Origin: Cyclobacteriaceae bacterium
Lineage (GTDB): Bacteria; Bacteroidota; Bacteroidia; Cytophagales; Cyclobacteriaceae
Length of the DNA: 64,000 bases
Assembly: GCA_023151255.1 (NCBI GenBank)
Contig: JAKLJG010000001.1
Location: 359,599 to 423,598 of the forward strand
Direction: 5' to 3'
Made by a program: the position numbers and the translations under genes
Shown: positions 62,738 to 64,000 of the stretch, one piece after another
How the letters are laid out: each line of letters begins with the position of its first letter
How positions within the stretch are numbered: position 1 is the first letter of the stretch
Notes under the pieces: model-generated
Seen by the model: only the letters and a program-made list of their open reading frames with translations
What the model was told of the DNA's origin: nothing
Database searches by the model: none

Positions 62738-63850
62738 TTATGTGCCGGCTTCGATTTCCGACAGCGCTTCAAGGTATTTATTTATGACGATAGATTCGTC
62801 ATACTGGGCTTCCATTTTCTTTCTTCCGTTTTGACCGAACCGGATGAGTGACTGCGGGTCAAGATTTGCCATTTTGCGCATTTTATCGGCCAGGTCGTTT
62901 GCATCTTTCATGTTACATAAGAATCCGTTAACCTGGTCATCAACCACCTGGTTGCAGCCGGGTACATCGGTAGCAATGATAGGCCGTGATGAACTGGCAG
63001 CTTCCAGCAATGTTCGCGGTGTTCCTTCACGGTAAGAAGGAAGCACGATGCAATGTGCCTGTTCAATAAAAGCACGAACATCTTCGGTTGTGCCTAAGTA
63101 TTCAATCGTTCCTGATTGTATCCACTGATTAACCAAGGATTTGCTGATGCCTCGTTTATGTGCTTCGTCAATTGCACCAAGCAGTTGAAACTTTGCATTC
63201 ATGCCTTCAGCCTTAAGTTTTTTAACAGCATCAACGTATTCAAGAACTCCCTTGTCAGTAATTAACCGGGAAATCAGCAGAAAAGTAAATGGAGCATTGC
63301 TGTTCAAAGCAACTGGCGAAAACTTCTTTAGGTCTATCCCTGAACCCGGCAATAAATCAACAGCATCAGGCCGGGCTAATTTTTTGTTGAGGAACAAATT
63401 CAGATCGTCAGGGTTTTGGAAGAACACCTTACGGGCAAACCGAAAGCTGAGCCTGTAAAGAAAAATAGCAACTCGTGAAATTATGTCGTTCTTAAGAAAA
63501 GCCGTGCCCAGTCCGCAAACATTATTTATTACGGGTATACGAAGCCTGGCTGCGGCCAACGTGCCATATACATTGGGCTTGATGGTGTAATGTAGAATAA
63601 CATCGGGTTTAACCCGCTTATAAATAGAACGCAACTCGAAAATTAGAGCAAAATCTTTAACCGGGTTTGCGCCCCGGCTGTCCATTTTTACTTCGTGGTG
63701 GGTGCAGCCGGCTTCGATGAGTCTGTTTGTATACTCGTCATTCGGGGCAACAGTGTGTACTTCATGTCCCCGCTCCTGCAGGGATTTTATAAGGTTCATC
63801 CGGAAATTGTAGATATTCCAGGAAGTGTTGAGCACAACAGCAATTCGCAT
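62738..63850 (-). CDS. Glycosyltransferase family 4
   Basis: This is a 370-residue GT-B enzyme. The acceptor half shows LNTSWNIYNFRMNLIKSL and RGHEVHTVAP. The nucleotide-sugar half has LLISRLITDKGVLEYVDA (about 190-207) and the EX7E region in SYREGTPRTLLEAASS (about 275-290). It is probably the first gene of the exopolysaccharide operon in this window, adding a sugar to the lipid-linked repeat. Donor and acceptor are unknown. Confidence 0.92.
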   Translation of the reverse strand: MRIAVVLNTSWNIYNFRMNLIKSLQERGHEVHTVAPNDEYTNRLIEAGCTHHEVKMDSRGANPVKDFALIFELRSIYKRVKPDVILHYTIKPNVYGTLAAARLRIPVINNVCGLGTAFLKNDIISRVAIFLYRLSFRFARKVFFQNPDDLNLFLNKKLARPDAVDLLPGSGIDLKKFSPVALNSNAPFTFLLISRLITDKGVLEYVDAVKKLKAEGMNAKFQLLGAIDEAHKRGISKSLVNQWIQSGTIEYLGTTEDVRAFIEQAHCIVLPSYREGTPRTLLEAASSSRPIIATDVPGCNQVVDDQVNGFLCNMKDANDLADKMRKMANLDPQSLIRFGQNGRKKMEAQYDESIVINKYLEALSEIEAGT

Positions 63851-63926
63851 AGGTTAAGATTAAAGCAACCTGCTTCGCCAGCGGTAGAAAAAGGGGGTCC
63901 AGTGGTTCAGCTAAGCGTTAAATGAA

Positions 63927-63934
63927 CAAAAGTA
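63927..63934 (-). promoter_or_regulatory. Candidate -7 element of the exopolysaccharide operon
   Basis: On the minus strand TACTTTTG matches TAnnTTTG and lies 76 bases before the glycosyltransferase start. No convincing -33 element was seen. The rest of 63935-64000 holds no gene I can support; an ATG at 63997 could begin a plus-strand gene beyond the window. Confidence 0.35.
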
Positions 63935-64000
63935 AAAAAAAGTAACCGTCACCGGAAACTGCAGCCGGCATTCTTGTAAACTTGCCCCGATTAAGTATGC

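Noticed and set aside
1-64000. CRISPR arrays, insertion sequences, prophage or rRNA genes
   Set aside because: No regularly spaced identical repeats, transposase or integrase motifs, phage structural genes or rRNA-like sequence were seen.

Overview
The window reads as a chromosomal segment of a Bacteroidota bacterium, most likely a Cytophagales-type aerobe. The evidence is a free-standing type IX secretion C-terminal sorting domain, promoters of the Bacteroidota form (TTTG ... TAnnTTTG), a fused CcoNO subunit of cbb3 oxidase, methylmalonyl-CoA mutase as two subunits, and a Wza/Wzc polysaccharide operon of Bacteroidota layout. I cannot fix genus or species. Almost everything is densely packed protein-coding sequence. 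No gene-free stretch exceeds 300 bases, and I found no insertion sequence, phage, CRISPR array or rRNA.

Layout. 1-5.4 kb (minus): asparagine synthetase broken by an apparent 1-base frameshift and running off the left edge, a degenerate heptamer repeat, then a putative operon of a GlcD-like flavoprotein, two tandem DUF1080 lipoproteins and a small membrane protein. 5.4-7.8 kb (plus): an NlpC/P60 lipoprotein, glycosylasparaginase, CutC and tRNA-Ala(GGC). 7.9-13.9 kb (plus): cbb3 oxidase ccoNO-Q-P-G-H plus a TauE/SafE-like protein. It is followed convergently by a PAS histidine kinase and a receiver-Crp/Fnr fusion regulator, with divergent universal stress proteins. 17.7-22.9 kb: DnaJ-like membrane protein, SUI1 factor, OsmC, YitT and a beta-lactamase/D-aminoacylase fusion.

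22.9-36.2 kb (minus): one very compact 14-gene operon. korA-korB (2-oxoacid:ferredoxin oxidoreductase) is followed directly by an 11-subunit complex I (nuoABCDHIJKLMN) that lacks nuoE, nuoF and nuoG. A ferredoxin gene is divergent from it. This suggests a ferredoxin-fed respiratory complex I.

36.4-41.9 kb: alpha/beta hydrolase, an ArsR/SRPBCC-VOC pair with a promoter-embedded palindrome, NAD(P)HX repair enzyme, a stand-alone sorting-domain protein and threonine aldolase. 42-46.2 kb: a 1410-residue exported TPR-CHAT protease-like protein. 46.3-49.5 kb: methylmalonyl-CoA mutase. 49.7-53.3 kb: dnaA and uvrB. 53.4-57.3 kb (minus): TPR protein, ComA-like phosphosulfolactate synthase, DUF368 (PopT-type) transporter and aroE. 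57.3-63.9 kb (minus): exopolysaccharide operon with glycosyltransferase, RfbC, Wza, Wzc, CpsB-type phosphatase and an SDR epimerase.

A regulatory thread may connect several blocks. TGAY-N4-RTCA palindromes of Crp/Fnr type lie between the kinase and universal stress genes (two, 22 bp apart). Two more, sharing a 17-bp element, lie upstream of osmC and korA, and a weaker one lies upstream of ccoNO. The receiver-Crp/Fnr protein encoded beside the oxidase is the obvious candidate regulator, but this is inference.
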